Shown here in pieces: positions 34,660-45,449 of a stretch of 64,000 nucleotides of DNA. The DNA lies in NCBI GenBank assembly GCA_963573315.1, contig OY752147.1, positions 1,736,001 through 1,800,000 of the forward strand. The letters run 5' to 3'. This DNA is from Entomortierella parvispora (Eukaryota; Mortierellomycota; Mortierellomycetes; Mortierellales; Mortierellaceae). The position numbers and the translations under genes were made by a program. The notes beneath the pieces were generated by a model. It worked only from the letters and a program-made list of their open reading frames with translations. It ran no database searches and was not told the DNA's origin. The number at the start of each line of letters is the position of its first letter. Within the stretch, counting starts at the first letter, position 1.

Positions 34660-35444
34660 ATGCTTTTCTCTAAGACCGCTTTCCTCGCCGTTGCCTTGGC
34701 CTGCCTCTCCGCCTTGTCCGTTGAGGCCCACGTCTCTTTGAAGACCCCCTGCCCCCGCAACGGTCCCTTTGCCGGATGCAGCACCACCTCCAAGGGAGGA
34801 CCTGATTACGACATCACCACCCCCATCGGTACCCACGACAGTCAGAACATGCCCATCTGCAAGGTACATCTCCTTTCCTTTTTCCCTCAGTAACTGGATC
34901 CTCAGTGCCAGACTTACGGTCGCGTCTCATTCTTTCCATCATACTAATTACAATCTCTTCTCCTTCTTCTCAATAGAACACCGGAATCCAGAAGAAGCGC
35001 ACCGTTGTCAAGGCCGGTCAGTCCATCAAGACCACCTACAACATTGGCGCCGCTCACGGTGGTGGACATTGTCAGTGGGCCTTGTCCTACGACAACGGCA
35101 AGACCTGGGTCGTCCTCAAGACTGTGATCCGTGATTGCTTGCGCAACGTCAACGCGGCCACTTACTCTGTTAGCGTCCCCATCCCCAAGAACGCTCCCTC
35201 CGGCAAGGCCACCTTCCAGTGGCTCTGGAACAACGCCATCGGTAACCGTGAGCTCTACTCCAACTGCGTGGATATCGAGATCAAGGGTACCAACGGTGGC
35301 TCTATCAAGGGTGTCGCGCCCTTGATTGCCAACTATGGCCCCAAGTCTGCTTTGATCCCCGAGTTCCCTAACCCCAAGGACAACGACCGCCGCGACTTGT
35401 TCGCCAAGCGCAAGGCCGTCACCATCAAGGTCGCCAAGAAGTAA
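34660..35444 (+). CDS. secreted AA11-like copper oxidase (LPMO-type), copy 2
   Basis: Predicted 223 aa from two exons: 34660-34863 and 34977-35444. The signal peptide is about 1-23 (ending SVEA) and the mature chain starts HVSLKTPCPR, giving His24 as the likely copper-coordinating N-terminus. The second brace His is His95 or His99 in AAHGGGHCQW, and Tyr162 in GNRELYSNC fits the axial Tyr. The AHGGGHCQW and WNNAIGNRE blocks are shared with copy 1. The chain ends soon after the catalytic domain (KVAKK) without the long basic tail of copy 1. Its single intron matches the second intron of copy 1 (after PICK, phase 0); the first intron of copy 1 has no counterpart. It probably acts outside the cell on chitin-like polymers, which could include the fungus's own wall. 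Confidence 0.75.
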
Positions 35445-35742
35445 ATACTCTTTTTGACTTTTATGGCTCTTGCCTGTGAGCTGACGTGGGCGAACGATCT
35501 GAGGAAGAAGAAAAAAAAAGAAAGAGGGTTGACACCAATAAACCAAGTGCTTTTGGGGGTCGATCTTCTTCCTTTCTTTATCTCTCTTCTCCGGGCATTC
35601 CTCCCAATTGCATAAAATACTTCAATAAAAAAACCCCTCATAGAACGAGGGACTTGCTGCTGGTCAGCGAGTTTCTCACCCTGTACATTCGCAACTATCT
35701 GTCAAAAAGCATTTTCTTAATCTCTATGGTTTCTATAACAAT

Positions 35743-37644
35743 CTAAACGGCCTTGTTTTGTTTCAGCGCCTGGATTCGTTCCTCGTCGTATCCAAGCACG
35801 TCCTTCAAAATCTCGTCCGTGTGCTGTCCAAGCATGGGTGGCGGGATCCGAATGCTGGGCTTTGTATCCGAGTACTTGACAGGGATGCCTGCGACCTTGA
35901 TCTTGCCTGCCTTGGGGTGATCAATTTCCTGGATCATATCCCGAGCAACAACCTGAGGATGGGCAAAGGTCTGAGCAATGTTGTTGATTGGTGCAAAAGG
36001 GATGCCACGTCCTTCCAGAGCGTTCAGCCACGCTTCATTATTCTTGGTCTTTAACCTTTCCGTCAGGATCCGGATAAGTTCCTTTCGATTCCGAACCCGG
36101 TCCTTGTTGGTCCTGTATTCAGCCATCTCAGACAGATGCTCCAGTCCCATGACGGAGCACAAGATCTTGAATTGACCATCGTTACCGGCGCCAATCATGA
36201 TGTGTGAATCCTGACTGGGCAAGACCTGATAAGGCACAATGGAGGGGTGGGAAGTGCCCATCCGTTTGGCTTCCTGTCCAGCAATGAGATAGCTGCTTCC
36301 AATGTTGGCCAAGGTCACAACCTGAGAATCTAAAAGCGAACAGTCAATATGCTGACCACGTCCAGTCTTGTAGCGCGCCAAGATGGCGGCCATAATGGCT
36401 CCATGGGCGTAAAGTCCTGTTGTCAAGTCAGTGACTGCCACCCCAACCTTGACGGGCGTCCCGTTTTCCTCTCCAGTAATATACATGAGTCCCCCCTCTG
36501 CCTCGATCATCACGTCATAGCCAGGCCGATTCCTATAAGGACCTGTCTGCCCGTATCCTATTCGAGTAAGAGGAATCAAAGGTAAATATTATTGGTAGCG
36601 AAATTGCAATGAATCGGTAAATATCATTTCTCATTACCAGTGATAGACGTGTAGATCAGTCGAGGGTTCAACGCCTTCAAAGTCTCGTAGCCAAGGCCCA
36701 TTTCATCCAGTTTACCAGGGACGTAATTCTCCACAAGGACATCCACCTTGGTCGCCAAGTCCTGAACCAACTTTCGCCCTTCTTCCGATCGAATGTTGAC
36801 CGTGATCGACTTCTTGTTCCTGTTCACTCCCAAAAAGTAGGCACTTTCCTGTCCAGAATGGTCGGTCGGATCCGCGTTCTTGGCAAAAGGTGGACCCCAT
36901 GCACGAGTGTCATCCCCGCCTTTGGGATTCTCAATCTTTATCACCTCGGCGCTACAAAAGGAGTTTGAAAAAAAAAAAAGTGACGAGAAGGTTAGAATTG
37001 CATTTGTGGAGAAGGACAGGTCCAGCAGGAGGTACGGTTAAATTGGATCCGCTGTTCTCCTGTTAGTCACCCATCGTTCACTTTAGTCTTTACCCAAGAT
37101 CTCCAAGCAACTGGGTGCAGTACGGGCCAGCTAAAGTGAGAAAAAAAGTAGAAAAGTAGCAGAATGGTGAAAGGTTGGCTATGACTGCTAATCAATTCAC
37201 CCAACGACCGGTTTCAAAAAAAAGACTGATACTCGTTGAGAGAAAGGAACAAAAAAACCACTACAGATGCTTCTTACCAAGGACGCGCGTCAAGTCCAAG
37301 ACTCGGATACCATCCAAGGGTGCAACTGGCTGCTCGTTTGCCTCTGATGATTGGGTAGTCGGTGTTACTCTACCCTGGTGCGTTTTGGACAACAAGGATT
37401 CAATCGTGTTCTCGTTGTTTCCTAGTTTTCCATCCTTTTTTATGTGTGGTTGGACAGTCTCGCCGAGGGTTGCGCTCCGTTGCTGGTCGTGTGCTCGAGC
37501 AGAGCAGGACCAAGACCGAGTCTGCACTGACAATGACCGAGCAGCTATCAAGGCAGTGGTGCGGAGTACTGTGCGGTTCCTGGAAAGTAGCGAAGTAACG
37601 GTCCTTTTGGAAGCCATTCGGACTGAGGAAGAGGATGCCTGCAT
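35743..37644 (-). CDS. class III (CaiB/BaiF) CoA-transferase, mitochondrial SUGCT-like
   Basis: Predicted 510 aa from four exons: 37644-37278, 37130-37094, 36951-36638, 36557-35743. The first 100 residues are Ser/Arg/Thr-rich without acids near the start, which suggests a mitochondrial presequence; the ATG at 37644 is used because the upstream extension is CT-rich leader. Family blocks follow in order: [79 protein letters not shown] and [14 protein letters not shown]. Animal SUGCT moves CoA from succinyl-CoA to glutarate in lysine breakdown; substrate here is unproven. The second exon is only 37 nt. It lies 290 bp downstream of dioxygenase copy 2 on the same strand. Confidence 0.9.
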
Positions 37645-37934
37645 TATGATGCGAAAGTATAATGAAATGTAAAGGAGAAAGTTGTTTTGCTGCAAGGGGA
37701 GAAGAGGTGACGATGGAGAGAGAGACCAAGGGAAGCAGGGGATTGTGAAGGTTGAAGGAATGCAACGAAAGGGGAATGCAGAAGGGGACTGACCCTCACT
37801 CACCCGAGCGCAACGGGCCTTGAACAAATCTTTTTTTGAATTATTAATATTTTCTTTGTTTAAATTTAATCGAGTGTTTTATTGAAGATATTTACAATTG
37901 TTGCCAGACACGCCAGCTCGCTGGTCGCTTGTCC

Positions 37935-39023
37935 TTAAGCGGTTCTCGCAGAAGCTTTTTCGAGAGCCTCAGCCTTGGCCTTCTCCGCTGCCTCCTGCTT
38001 AGCAATGATGGCATTGGCCTCGGCCTCCCAAGCCTTTGCCTGCGTGCCGCTGTTGGGGTCAAAGAAAGGGATCTCACCAGAGACTGTAACTCGAAGTCCT
38101 CGACGGAAAAAGGGCTTGAAATCCGGGACACCAGTATGGAAGGTGGAGCGGTTGTCCCAGATGGCAACGCTGTGCTTGGCCCAGCGGAAGCGGACCTGGT
38201 AGTCGAGACGCTTGGACACCAAATCATGCAAATACTCCAAAATCCACTTGGACTCGGCTTGGGATACATTGTTAATCTCGCGGGTGAAGACAGCGTTCAC
38301 AAAGACGGACTTCCAGCCAGTAACGGGGTTGGTGCGAATGACGGGGTGCTCAGTGTCGTTCAGTTTGCCAAAAGTCTTGCGACCAGTCAAGGCCTGGAGG
38401 ACCTTAAAGTTATCCGAGGAATGTGTGGCAGTCAAACCCTCAAGGAACTTCTTGATCGGCTCTGAGAGACCATCATAGAGGGCGTAACCATTGCTCCAAG
38501 CAGTATCACCACCAGATTCTGGAATCTCGTCAAAGGTCAAGATTGAGAAGGACGAAGGAGCGGGCTCGAATGAGACGTCCGAATGCCAAGAGTTGTTGGT
38601 GTTGTAGCGAGCTGGGGGCTGGTAGCGCGAGTCCAAGACAATGACTTCGGGGTTGGCTTGATTGTGGGGGATCAAAGGGTGGACATGCAGAGGTCCCCAG
38701 CGCTTTCCAAGTTTAACATGCTCGTTGAGGTCCAAGTCCTCTTGGTCACGGAAAAAGACGACACCACGCTCGGCAATCAAAGCCGCAAGTTCTTCACTCT
38801 GCTGCTCAGTAAGCTCAGTGAGGCGGACGCCGTGCAACTCGGTTCCGAACTTGGGAGTATAGTCGATACGCTTGGTGACACTGGCAAAGAGGGCCTTCTT
38901 CTCAGGGTCGGCACCCTTGCCGGCGACGCGGGTGGCGTGGGTGTTGCGGTCGGACAAGGACTCGTCTTGCTGGGAGGCGTCGAGAATGATCTTCTCGGCT
39001 GTAGTGATAGCGGTGACAGACAT
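37935..39023 (-). CDS. TauD/TfdA-type Fe(II)/2-oxoglutarate dioxygenase, copy 2 (intronless)
   Basis: Single exon, 362 aa from the ATG at 39023; the frame is open further upstream but that part shows no family similarity. Predicted iron ligands are His147 and Asp149 (WHSDVSF) and His296 (STFHTG), with Arg311 (GLRVTVSGE) for 2-oxoglutarate. Copy 1 at 27696-28968 has the same length and very similar sequence but two introns. The Ala/Glu/Lys-rich C-terminus is shared. A TATA element lies about 110 bp upstream, and the 2.2-kb upstream region is shared with the divergent MFS transporter gene, so co-regulation is plausible. The likely role is oxidative release of sulfite from sulfonates; other TauD-family substrates are possible. 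Confidence 0.93.
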   Translation of the reverse strand: MSVTAITTAEKIILDASQQDESLSDRNTHATRVAGKGADPEKKALFASVTKRIDYTPKFGTELHGVRLTELTEQQSEELAALIAERGVVFFRDQEDLDLNEHVKLGKRWGPLHVHPLIPHNQANPEVIVLDSRYQPPARYNTNNSWHSDVSFEPAPSSFSILTFDEIPESGGDTAWSNGYALYDGLSEPIKKFLEGLTATHSSDNFKVLQALTGRKTFGKLNDTEHPVIRTNPVTGWKSVFVNAVFTREINNVSQAESKWILEYLHDLVSKRLDYQVRFRWAKHSVAIWDNRSTFHTGVPDFKPFFRRGLRVTVSGEIPFFDPNSGTQAKAWEAEANAIIAKQEAAEKAKAEALEKASARTA

Positions 39024-41186
39024 GATGAGTTGGGGCACGAGAGGTTGTTGTGCGGTGAAGGAGTTCTTTTCTCTAGGAGGGAGACTTTTGATGTTCGGAA
39101 TAATGAAACGAAGAGCGCGTCCCAAGCTTCCTTTTTATAAGAGTCCAAGAGTGAATCTTTACCCGATCGCCGGGTGAACTTTCAGCATGAATACCAGGAG
39201 GATTGACCAATGCGCAATCATTGGCACTTGCGCGGGAAACGAGAGAATGACATCCTTGGGAAACACAGAAGCATCCGTTTGCAAAACGCGAACAAGATAG
39301 TCACAATGAGGCGATGAGATCAGTAAGATCTCTCTTGTCTCTCACATTGGATTCAGTTCCAATGGTCCATGATAGTTCAAGCGGGCAACAAGGGGCCATC
39401 CAGCGCGTGTTCAAAGGAACAAATAGTTGCATTAGTGGCAATGGTAACGGCGCGTGAAGGATGGGTCGAATGGCGACATGATCTCTGTCTGTGGCATCAA
39501 CCATCAGCTCGGGGGGACGGTCAAAATAATCTTCGCAAAGACCAGAAGGTATTAAAAAAAACGCCGAGGGCTCAATTGAACTCTACCAGAATTTGCCCTT
39601 TGTCCACTGCGGTGAAAAGTTGACCAGCTCTGTTGTGCACAGGAAACTCTACAGTACAATGCAAACCCATCGAAGCTGGGATAAGGGGGCAAAGGCACCT
39701 TTCTTTCCGTTTTGGAAACTATCGTCCGGAGGATCTCCACTATCGATTATCTCACTTTTGAGGAGGTCGTTGCGTCCCGTTATCAACAGCTATTGGCAGA
39801 TGATACGATGACGCTAGAGTCTATGGTAGCATTCGTCAGCCATCAGCAAACACGAATTTGATTTCAAACACAAAGGCACGTTCCTCTGTCGAGTTTGACT
39901 AAGTATGGAGGAAGACAAATCCCTCCCCTTGTGCAATGACACGATTTGACATCAATCACTCAAGGCCATATCCACTTGAGTGGCCTGGACGTCCATGTTT
40001 TCAGTATCAGAAAAGGTTGGCCTCTTGGACACTAATGAGCTGTCAATTGCTAGCTTCCTTGCACATAGTGTGATTTCTTTCACTACTTGGGTATGAGAGA
40101 ATGGATCCTGATCTGAGGTCCAAGCATGCAGTATCCCCTTTCAAGGTCTCACATACATGGTTCTCTTCCACAGAAAGTGTACTGGAGGTGAATGACATTT
40201 TTTGACCAAAGCCTATCGAACAGAGCGCAAGAAGACGCGTCTTTTCGCCGAAATTGCAACATTTTCAGTCCCGTTACACGAAGGTTGCCAAAAATGGGAG
40301 GCGGAAGGGAGGCCCACGCTTAATCGCTTTTCTGTTATTTCCATCCCAGCAGCACCCAAGACGGTGGGAGCACTGGCTCATTGGACCTTAAACAGGTTTT
40401 CTCTTTCCCCACAGGTCCCAAGCAAACAGGCGTTACAGAAGCGACTTGGCTCTGTTGCGTCTTCATCAGTGAAAGAAGTGTCATTTTTTACAGTTTTTTA
40501 TCCTCACTTTCTCGAATGGGTCATGAATGTCCTCAACGGACATTGCATGACACCATCCAGCTCTACCAGAATGAAAAGATCGTCATATCACTCGATCCTC
40601 TGCAACATGCACAATCCTCTTCAAGGACCCCTGAGTCTTGATCGATTCAGGTTTTGTTTGTTACCCCCTCACCCGCAAACCTCATTCTCTCAGTGGTAAG
40701 GATGTTTTTGCCATCACCAAATCCAACGGCCTGGATTTATCCTATTGTTTCTCGTTGTCATCCCCAGCGGAGACTCTGTCGTCGGTCCATCTCTAGTTGC
40801 ACCAAATTCTCCTGGAAGGCGAAAGGGGGGAAGGGGAAAAAGGACCGTCTTTCAGTCGCGTGTGGTGCGTGCTCTTGCGATTCGAGAATTCAAAGTCGCG
40901 GAAACTCGGACAAACGCCAAAAAAGTATTTATATTGGTGTCGGCGCCGCCACTTTTCACTTTTTTTTTCTGGTTCCTTGACCCATTGAGCCATCACAGTC
41001 GCAAGTTCTCCGATAAACTCCCTCCTCTCCTTCCTCTACCGCGCGTTCCTTTCCACTCGCGGAAAAAAAGCTCCCTTCCGTCTCCTGTTCTCCTCTCACC
41101 GCAGTCTCACTTCATCTGTATATACTCTAGTCACCACTACATCCACTATAGCTTTTCTATCTATTCCTTAATCACCCACCATCGTC
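39024..41186. promoter_or_regulatory. divergent promoter region between dioxygenase copy 2 and the MFS transporter
   Basis: No gene is recognised in these 2163 bp. A TATA element for the dioxygenase lies at 39132-39139 (- strand), and mirrored CCAAT/ATTGG boxes at 39207-39211 and 39220-39224 could bind a Hap/NF-Y complex. ATGGTAGCAT at 39823-39832 differs by one base from the Cys3/MetR-type ATGRYRYCAT consensus, which is weak evidence. The transporter side is CT-rich with TATATAC near 41117. Confidence 0.5.
39132..39139 (-). promoter_or_regulatory. TATA box of dioxygenase copy 2
   Basis: TATAAAAA on the - strand, 109-116 bp upstream of the ATG at 39023. Confidence 0.65.
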
Positions 41187-43089
41187 ATGTCCGACAAGCA
41201 AGAACTTCACGAGTACGATGGCAAACAAGACCCCGAGAAAGGTAGCGGTGGCTACAGTGTTGCCTCCACCTTGAGTGCTCCTGCTGATGCTACAGAAGAG
41301 AAGCTCCGAGCCTTGGGAGCCCTGAACCCTCATTACGACCACGAATTGACGTGGACGGCTGAAGAGGAGAAGGAGATTGTTCGGATATTTGATCTCAAAG
41401 TTCTTTCTTGGATCGGTGTCATGTGTAGGTTGGATGACCCATGGCTTCCTGAATGAACAAAAAAAATGGACACAGTACTAAAATGAGATCCCTTTCCATA
41501 TATTCGCCTAGTCTTCTTCCTTCAATTGGATCGTGGCAACATGTCGAATGCTTTGACGGACAATTTCATGCAGGATCTTAATGTGAACCTCAACACCATA
41601 AACATGGGCACCACCATCTTTGTGATCTTTTTTTGCTTCTTTGAGATCCCTTCCAACATGATCATTCGTCGCTTGGGTCCTCACCGCTGGATCCCCTTCC
41701 TCATGGCCTGCTGGGGTCTCTCTACCGCCGCCCAGATGTTCCTCAAGGACCGTGTCACGTTCTTTATCTGCCGTGCACTCGTTGGCATGTTTGAGGCTGG
41801 ATACATTCCCGGGATCGCCATCTATCTGACAACCTATTACAAGCGCGAGGAGATGGCCCTGAGACTCTCAATCTTTTGGTCCACACTGTCGGTCGCCAAT
41901 TCCTTTGCCGGTATCCTGGCCTACTTTATCCTGCACATGCGAGGCGTCGCTGGTATGGCTGGCTGGAAGTGGCTATTCTTGATTGAGGGCATCGCCACGT
42001 TCATCATTGGAGTCTTGTCCTTCTTTATCCTGCCTGAAGGTCCCACAAACACACAGGGCTATTTGCGTTTCCGAGGTTATTTGACTGAGCGTCAAGAGCT
42101 CATTGCGGTCACTCGCTTGATCAGAGACGACCCAAGCAAGGCGGATCCCGAGAAGAAGGTCGTGTCCAGAACCGATGTCTGGAGAGCAGTATCGTCACCC
42201 AAGATCTGGCCCAACCTGTTGATTGGATTCTTTGGTCTGTTGCCTTCGACCCCCATCGGTGGGTTCGCTCCCTTGATCTTGAAGATGCTGGGATTCGATG
42301 CTCTCAAGTCCAACCTGATGACCATTCCCGGTTACATGATGTCACTCTTGGTCATGTCTGTGGTCAGTTACTCTTCCGACAAATACAACGAGCGTGCCTT
42401 CCATGGTTTCGGTAAGTGGAAAGTGAATGGCCTTTATCCCCAAAAGCAAGACCCAGTTACGCTTTCATTCTAGCCGCTAATGTTTTGACTTTTTAACTCT
42501 TTTTTCTTTCCCCTGTTGCATCCTTTTTTTTAGTGGCGACACTTTACTACGCTGTCTCTGTGGCGACCTTGGCCCTGTTGCCTTTGAACGCAAGCAAGTA
42601 CAGTCTTTATGTCGCCCTGATTTTTACCATGGGTGGATCCACTTGCTGGCATCCTGTCAATGTAAGTGTGCACTTTTGTTATTCAGTCGGTACATCTTTC
42701 TTCATCGCTTTCTTCTCCTAACGTTCTTTCTCAACTTGTATGGAAAAAAAAAAATCAAGGCTGCTTGGATCGCTGGCAACACTGCTCCGGTGGGCAAGCG
42801 CACGATCGCGTTGGCCATGTACATCATGTCAGTCAACATTACGGCCATCGCAGGCACCAACGTCTTCAGGGCCAACGACGCACCCCGTTTCATTAGCGGC
42901 ATGTGGGTTCTTTTTGGTGCATTGGTCATCACCATGTCTTTGTTCATCTTCCAGAGATTCCATCTCAAACATATCAACTCAAAGAGGGCCAAGATCACAA
43001 AGGATTGGACTCCAGAGGACTGGAAGCATTATGACGAGACCACAACCCATATTGGAGATGATCGTCTGGACTTTGTCTACAGTTATTAA
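41187..43089 (+). CDS. MFS transporter, Dal5-like anion:cation symporter family
   Basis: Predicted 531 aa from four exons: 41187-41424, 41512-42411, 42534-42661, 42760-43089. A cytosolic N-terminus precedes about 12 membrane segments. The family marker LDRGNMSNA sits at the end of TM1, RRLGPHRWIPFLMACWG follows TM2, FEAGYIPG is in TM4, and RLSIFWSTLSVANSFAG in TM5. The allantoate/nicotinate/vitamin group of fungal transporters has this layout, and its yeast member Soa1 carries sulfonates, sulfite and thiosulfate. Its position opposite a TauD-like dioxygenase supports a sulfonate substrate by inference only. Alternative substrates are allantoate, carboxylates or nicotinate. Confidence 0.9.
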
Positions 43090-43492
43090 GAACGTGGGAG
43101 AATGATCTCTTTCTTTCCGCCACTGCATACCCAGCACCTTATTTTCTCTTATATATCTTGGTCAAAGGTGTTATGCCTTCCCGTCAAAGGGAGCAATTGC
43201 TTTTGACCCCCCACTCCCCATCCTGTTCATTTGAACAGAGAGTCATGTAAATACCCACTTTTTCTTATAAATTTGCCGTCAGCTGCTAGCCTGTTCTGAA
43301 CATTTCCAATTGTCATAAGATGCGGACGAGGCTTGAATGTTCAATGCGAATATCTGATTGATGTCTTTATTTTGGGAAAGGATAGAGAGGAGATGTGGGT
43401 GGGAAGGGTAACAAAAACAAGGAAGTGCGCAAATAAAACGATATTTACATTTTTGAAGAACAAAAAAAAGGGGAACCAGAAAACGGTTTCCT
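43090..43492. other. convergent 3' intergenic region (MFS transporter / elongase)
   Basis: These 403 bp are AT-rich near the elongase stop, with AATAAA-type signals for both strands around 43370 and 43432. No gene is recognised. Confidence 0.5.
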
Positions 43493-45449
43493 TTACTGCA
43501 ACTTCTTGGACTTCTCCTGGGCAGCGGCGGCCTTGGCAGCCTTGGCAGCCTTGGCAGCCTTGGCGTTCTTTCTGTAAAAGTTGTAGAACAAGCCGAGCAT
43601 GGTCCACATGTAGAACCAAAGGAGGGCAGTGATGAAGAAGGGGTATCCGGGACGTCCGAGGACCTTCATGGCATACATGTCCCAGGAAGACTGGATCGAC
43701 ATCATGCAGAACTGAGTCATCTGCGAACGAGTAATGTAGAACTTGATGAATGACACCTGCTTGAAGCCCAAGGCCGACAAGAAGTAGTATCCGTACATGA
43801 TGACGTGGATGAACGAGTTCAAGGCGGCGGAGAAGTAAGCTAAAGGGAGAAGAATAGGAACAACACGTTAGAAAAAAGGTAAACTTTCCAATATACTTGG
43901 TATGATCGCAGGACAGGACCCATCCACCGTGAAGCTGTCGCCTTTTTTCTTTCTGTTTACCTTCGCCGTTGGGGGCAATGAAGGTGACCAACCACCAGAT
44001 AGTAAAGATGGAGCTGTGGTGGTAGACGTGCAAGAACGAGATTTGACGGTTGTTCTTCTTCAAGACCATGATCATAGTATCAACAAACTCCATGATCTTG
44101 GAAAAGTAAAAAAGCCAGATCATCTTGGCCATCTAGACAATCAGATAAAAAAGAGCAAAGAGAGAGAAGGTTGTCTTGGGTGAGTATATCGTTTTTCAAA
44201 TGACAACGCGTCGCGTTGCAAGTTCTCTTTGTTGCCTCCTTTTTGAGTGAGCAGTTCATCCCCCTCGCCCCCCTTCCAGAATGACGAGACGTGTCGACTG
44301 TGTCAAAGGACAGGAATTGGGAACACAGACGACAGAGCAACAGCGTTTGTTCTCTTTGTCATGAAAATTCCGAGCTGAAAATCAATCCATTGTTCTGGTC
44401 CATGAGCTTTGACCCTCAGTGTCGCACAAAACTGCATACGCCTTCACTTTCCTCCCTTGGAGTTCTCCTTGCAGGATTTCAGGTGAGAACGGCCATGAAG
44501 GAAAAAAAAATGTTGCCGTGGGTAGTGGCGCGCTGGAACGACACTATTGGCCAGAGAGCGTCTCTGTTGTAGGACAATCAGAAACTCGACTCTCCCCTTT
44601 CCTTCTCCAATTGCTTTTTCGGTCCAGTCAGGCACAGTTCCCAGATCGGTTTGGTTCCTGACTTATAAGGGGGGTGCTTTTTCTTCCGCGATCGATAGAA
44701 AATCACTCTTCTTGATGGGGGTGAAGAGTATCCCTCCTCTCTTCCACCCTAGTTCTTTCCTTGTCCTGGAGAGCAGGGTCCCTGAATTCCCGAACTGTCT
44801 TCCCCCACGAAAAACAACAATAATAACAATTGTATCCTCCGATACCAGAAAAAAAAAAAAAAAAAAACTCAAATAGAAAAGTACCGAACTTGCTCACTCA
44901 ACAAACACTTCCTCCATTCAGGCAAAAGAAGTAGAGACAATCAGAGCAAAGGGGGAAACGAAGGGGGGGAAAACAAAAAAAGTAAAAGGACGTTAAACTT
45001 ACAGGGAAGCCCTTGGAGGAATGATCGGCCAAGTTCTCGAAAAGCGTGTAGTTGGACTGGTAAGCCTCCAAAAGGATGCCTCCGCACATGTAAGCACTGA
45101 TCGAGACCAAGCAAAAGTTGTGGAAGAGCGAGAAGGTCTTGACCTCGAATCGGTCAAAGTTCTTCATGATCTGCATGCCAACAAAGACGGTGATCAGGTA
45201 AGCGAGGACGATCAAGAGAACGTGGAAGGGGTTCATCAAGGGCAGCTCGGCCACCAAGGGGGACTCGACGGCGACCAAGAATCCGCGATAGTGATGGACC
45301 AAAGTAGGGAAGTAGGTCTCCATCTGGGCAGCGAGAGCGTTCTCCAGTGGATCGACAAACGGAGCAGCCCGGACACCAAAGGCCCTGGCAAAGTCGATGA
45401 AGAGATCCTGCGGCATCTTGGATGGGAGGTACTGTGCGAGCGACTCCAT
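43493..45449 (-). CDS. ELO-family polyunsaturated fatty acid elongase (GLELO-like, 3-ketoacyl-CoA synthase)
   Basis: Predicted 321 aa from three exons: 45449-45003, 44132-43961, 43839-43493. It catalyses the condensing step of fatty-acyl elongation in the ER. The catalytic box FLHVYHHSS gives His184, His187 and His188, preceded by KIMEFVDTMIMVLKK and followed by the membrane block MYGYYFLSALGFK. As I remember it, the central part matches the Mortierella alpina enzyme that extends gamma-linolenate (C18) to dihomo-gamma-linolenate (C20) on the way to arachidonate, so that specificity is expected. The tail carries AAK repeats (DNA repeat at about 43528-43564) and ends in a Lys-rich KSKKLQ, which suits ER retention. 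The first intron is 870 nt, far longer than others here. The frame is open far upstream of 45449, but that is low-complexity leader. Confidence 0.95.
44849..44867 (+). repeat. poly-A tract, 19 nt, within elongase intron 1
   Basis: In the transcribed (- strand) direction this is a T19 run in the long first intron, about 135 nt downstream of the donor site and far from the acceptor, so it is not the polypyrimidine tract. Confidence 0.9.

Noticed and set aside
37645-37827. Upstream start for the CoA-transferase
   Set aside because: The extension is CT-rich leader; the ATG at 37644 gives a normal presequence.
27696-39023. Simple inverted duplication of a dioxygenase-oxidase unit
   Set aside because: The oxidase genes are inverted to each other but both dioxygenases point to the left, so a single inversion duplication does not explain the order.
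40202-40699. Possible gene between dioxygenase copy 2 and the transporter
   Set aside because: The frame lacks an early ATG, has no recognisable motif and lies in a promoter-like region.
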